This document shows, in pieces, positions 6,204 to 6,450 of a stretch of DNA of 6,450 bases. This DNA is from Thermotogaceae bacterium (lineage in GTDB: Bacteria; Thermotogota; Thermotogae; B21-G9; HyVt-16). Numbering within the stretch: position 1 is the first letter of the stretch; each line of letters begins with the position of its first letter. The position numbers and the translations under genes were made by a program. The stretch covers positions 1-6,450 of the forward strand of contig DQYP01000279.1 in assembly GCA_011043375.1 (NCBI GenBank), given 5' to 3'. Below the pieces are notes generated by a model. The model made no database searches. It was not told the origin of the DNA and saw nothing but the letters and a program-made list of their open reading frames with translations.

Positions 6204-6450
6204 TTACTTAACACTGTCCTCGTTTTTATTTTTCAGTAACTCCAATGTCTCGAAATCGGCTGACCAGTGGAACCATGCTTCATCATCCCCAAGTTCCCCA
6301 TCTTCAAACCGTTTTATGAATACATGAGTGTCCATCCCGTATTTTTTTTCATAAGCACCCAGCCGTCTTTCATACTTTTTGATTTTCAGATCGAGAAGAT
6401 TTGATTCCGTTGAGAATATAGAACGAACCGAGAACAAATCTGTCTTGGAA
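6204..6450 (-). CDS. Small antitoxin-like protein (TumA-like, possible partner of a DUF6516/TumE toxin), 5' end missing
   Basis: The frame is open from the window edge to a TAA at 6206-6204. A TTG at 6437 is the only in-window candidate near the N-terminus, and the frame stays open before it (Ser-Lys-Thr-Asp), so the true start is probably beyond 6450. The visible part has a helical, charged segment (LKIKKYERRLGAYEKKYGM) followed by FIKRFEDGELGDDEAWFHWS and a short C-terminal helix. This Y-E-x-x-Y-G-M ... F-x-x-G-E-L-G-D-D ... W/E-W pattern is that of small antitoxin-like proteins often found beside DUF6516 (TumE-family) toxins in archaea and bacteria. That is from memory of the family, not a search. 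A toxin gene, if present, must lie past 6450, since the other side is cmr1. Its role in the CRISPR operon is unknown. Confidence 0.7.
   Translation of the reverse strand, partial: SKTDLFSVRSIFSTESNLLDLKIKKYERRLGAYEKKYGMDTHVFIKRFEDGELGDDEAWFHWSADFETLELLKNKNEDSVK

Overview
The window holds the first four genes of a type III CRISPR-Cas effector operon, all on the minus strand, with the tail of a small antitoxin-like gene upstream. The gene complement fits subtype III-C (the MTH326/Csx11-like module). That subtype has Cmr-like backbone genes around a very divergent Cas10 whose cyclase active site is degenerate. The DNA is AT-rich. The Cmr1 and Csx11 variants are of a kind I associate with methanogens and other Euryarchaeota, and sporadically with thermophilic bacteria. 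An archaeal host is my best guess, but nothing here proves it.

Layout in the direction of transcription (right to left): an open-ended antitoxin-like ORF (6450 to 6204); a 46-base gap with a Shine-Dalgarno site; cmr1-like cas7 (6157 to 5204); cmr6-like cas7 (5211 to 4201); cas10/csx11 (4204 to 917); cmr4-like cas7 (924 to 1); and a probable start codon for one more gene at positions 11 to 9, running off the edge. The cas genes overlap by 8, 4, 8 and probably 11 bases, each start having its own Shine-Dalgarno site, so they look like one translationally coupled operon. The missing III-C partners (a Cmr5-like Cas11 and a Cmr3-like Cas5) would be expected just left of position 1.

Predicted working: Cmr4 subunits form the backbone along the crRNA and still carry the Asp that cuts target RNA. 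Cmr1 and Cmr6 cap the 3' end of the filament, and Cas10 sits at the 5' end. Cas10 keeps its HD-nuclease residues, but the GGDD cyclase motif reads S-P-I-S and the metal-binding Asp pair of the first palm-2 strand is also gone. Cyclic-oligoadenylate signalling is therefore very unlikely, which fits the lack of any Csm6/Csx1-like effector in view. No CRISPR array, cas1, cas2, cas6, rRNA, tRNA or insertion sequence is visible. The only intergenic stretch is 46 bases.
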